NCBI GenBank assembly: GCA_021845325.1
Contig: JAKBRR010000099.1
Coordinates: forward strand, 1-6,493
Length of the DNA stretch: 6,493 bases
Reading direction: 5' to 3'
From: Thermoplasmata archaeon
Lineage (GTDB): Archaea; Thermoplasmatota; Thermoplasmata; Thermoplasmatales; Thermoplasmataceae
In this document: positions 5,866-6,493 of the stretch, piece after piece
Position numbering within the stretch: the stretch's first letter is position 1
How the letters are laid out: each line of letters starts with the position of its first letter
Notes under the pieces: generated by a model
The model's input: only the letters and a program-made list of their open reading frames with translations
The model's database searches: none
What the model was told of the DNA's origin: nothing
Made by a program: the position numbers and the translations under genes

Positions 5866-6493
5866 TGGGACATCTATTACATCCTGATCCTTTTTCTTCT
5901 CAAATTTTCTTGAAACATATGCACCGACAAAGTATAGAAGAATTATTGGAATGGCAAGAAGCATCATTGTAAAGCCAATCATGCCCGGTGAGAAAATAAC
6001 CCCAAAAATTAAAGCTCCAACAACGGCATATCTCCAGTTTTTGAACCAGTAGTCTGAAGGGACAAGTCCTGCTCTAGTTACGCCAATCATTACTATGGGC
6101 GTTTCGAAAGCCATTCCAAAAGTAAGGACATAGATGAGGAAAAACGATACAAAACTGGTTATACTCATAGTAGGTTGAGCTCCAAGTCCAGAGTCATAGT
6201 AATACAATATTGTAAAAACATCGGGTGCCACGTAGTAAAGGCCAATGAATGCTCCAAAAATGAATAGAAGAATTGCAGGTATCAATACCTGCCTTAACGC
6301 GGCCTTTTCGTTTGCCTTCAGAGCCGGACCTATGAATTTTGAAAGCTGGTATGTTATCCATGGGGAACTGCAGATAATGGTCAGAAATAAACAGGAATAT
6401 AGATCCGCAACTACCCCGTCAGTGGAATTTATCAAAATCAGGGTAAATTCTTTGTGGATAAGATGATATCTTATCGCTCCAAAAAGCTGGTCG
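5854..6493 (-). CDS. tatC: Sec-independent (twin-arginine) protein translocase subunit TatC, 5'-truncated by window edge
   Basis: TatC is the multispanning receptor of the twin-arginine pathway, binding RR signal peptides of folded proteins, often cofactor-bearing redox proteins, at the cytoplasmic membrane. The frame is open to the window edge (first full codon at 6492), so the TTG at 6435 is internal; 212 residues are visible and the N-terminal helix is missing. FIGPALKANEKAAL (53-66) is the family P-x-L-x-x-x-E motif; Glu62 matches E. coli Glu103. TFGMAFETPIVM (124-135) holds Glu130, matching E. coli Glu170. About five TM segments follow one another to LLAIPIILLYFVGAYVSRKFE, and then a charged tail. 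In the loop where bacterial TatC has TPPD, this protein reads SPGMIG, without the aspartate (E. coli Asp211). No tatA is visible in the window. The gene converges on the nuo-linked operon and overlaps its last gene by 12 bases. Confidence 0.95.
   Translation of the reverse strand, partial: DQLFGAIRYHLIHKEFTLILINSTDGVVADLYSCLFLTIICSSPWITYQLSKFIGPALKANEKAALRQVLIPAILLFIFGAFIGLYYVAPDVFTILYYYDSGLGAQPTMSITSFVSFFLIYVLTFGMAFETPIVMIGVTRAGLVPSDYWFKNWRYAVVGALIFGVIFSPGMIGFTMMLLAIPIILLYFVGAYVSRKFEKKKDQDVIDVPSNQ
5889..5911 (+). terminator. Possible T-rich transcription stop for the + strand operon
   Basis: After the last + strand stop codon the + strand carries CCTTTTTCTTCT and then ATTTTCTT. Archaeal termination commonly uses such T-rich runs on the non-template strand, without a hairpin. 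The same bases encode the lysine-rich C-terminus of tatC on the other strand (around FEKKKDQD), so the T-run is equally explained by coding. This is a candidate only. Confidence 0.25.

Noticed and set aside
6245..6466. A 73-codon + strand frame at the window end
   Set aside because: It lies opposite tatC, whose - strand frame is clearly conserved.

Overview
The window reads as the 3' half of an archaeal respiratory complex I (nuo) operon on the + strand, followed by three accessory genes, with a convergent tatC gene on the - strand. The overall look suggests a Thermoplasmata-type acidophilic or thermophilic archaeon. Supporting points are moderately AT-rich DNA, heavy AGA/AGG arginine and ATA isoleucine use, gene junctions with no spacing or small overlaps, G-rich Shine-Dalgarno sites, GTG starts, and a nuoLMN tail with a stand-alone tatC nearby. 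The taxonomic call is inference from style and gene content, not a database match.

Layout: 1-1584 is nuoL without its N-terminus, since the frame is open to the window edge. 1585-3066 is nuoM, interrupted by an in-frame TAA at 2683-2685. 3067-4497 is an intact nuoN. 4500-4847 and 4844-5119 are two small soluble proteins I do not recognise, joined to nuoN by tight or overlapping junctions. 5131-5865 is a divergent crotonase-fold (enoyl-CoA hydratase/isomerase family) protein. 5854-6493 (- strand) is tatC without its N-terminus; its 3' end overlaps the crotonase gene by 12 bases. No non-coding stretch exceeds about 15 bases, apart from the 33 bases between the nuoM stop and the first plausible restart codon. 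I see no RNA genes, mobile elements or CRISPR arrays.

How they work together: NuoL, NuoM and NuoN are the three antiporter-like membrane subunits that pump protons when quinone is reduced by complex I. The charged residues of the pump path are present in NuoL and NuoN. In NuoM the TM8 lysine appears replaced by leucine, and the stop codon separates the last third of the TM helices, including the TM12 glutamate, from the rest. The two small proteins and the crotonase-like protein follow in the same transcription direction with almost no gaps, so they are probably co-transcribed with the nuo genes; their link to respiration is a guess from position. TatC is the core receptor of the twin-arginine export pathway, which moves folded cofactor-bearing proteins across the membrane.

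The most notable points are the nuoM in-frame stop with fully preserved coding sequence on both sides, the missing TM8 lysine, the two unrecognised proteins coupled to nuoN, and the altered active site of the crotonase-like protein.
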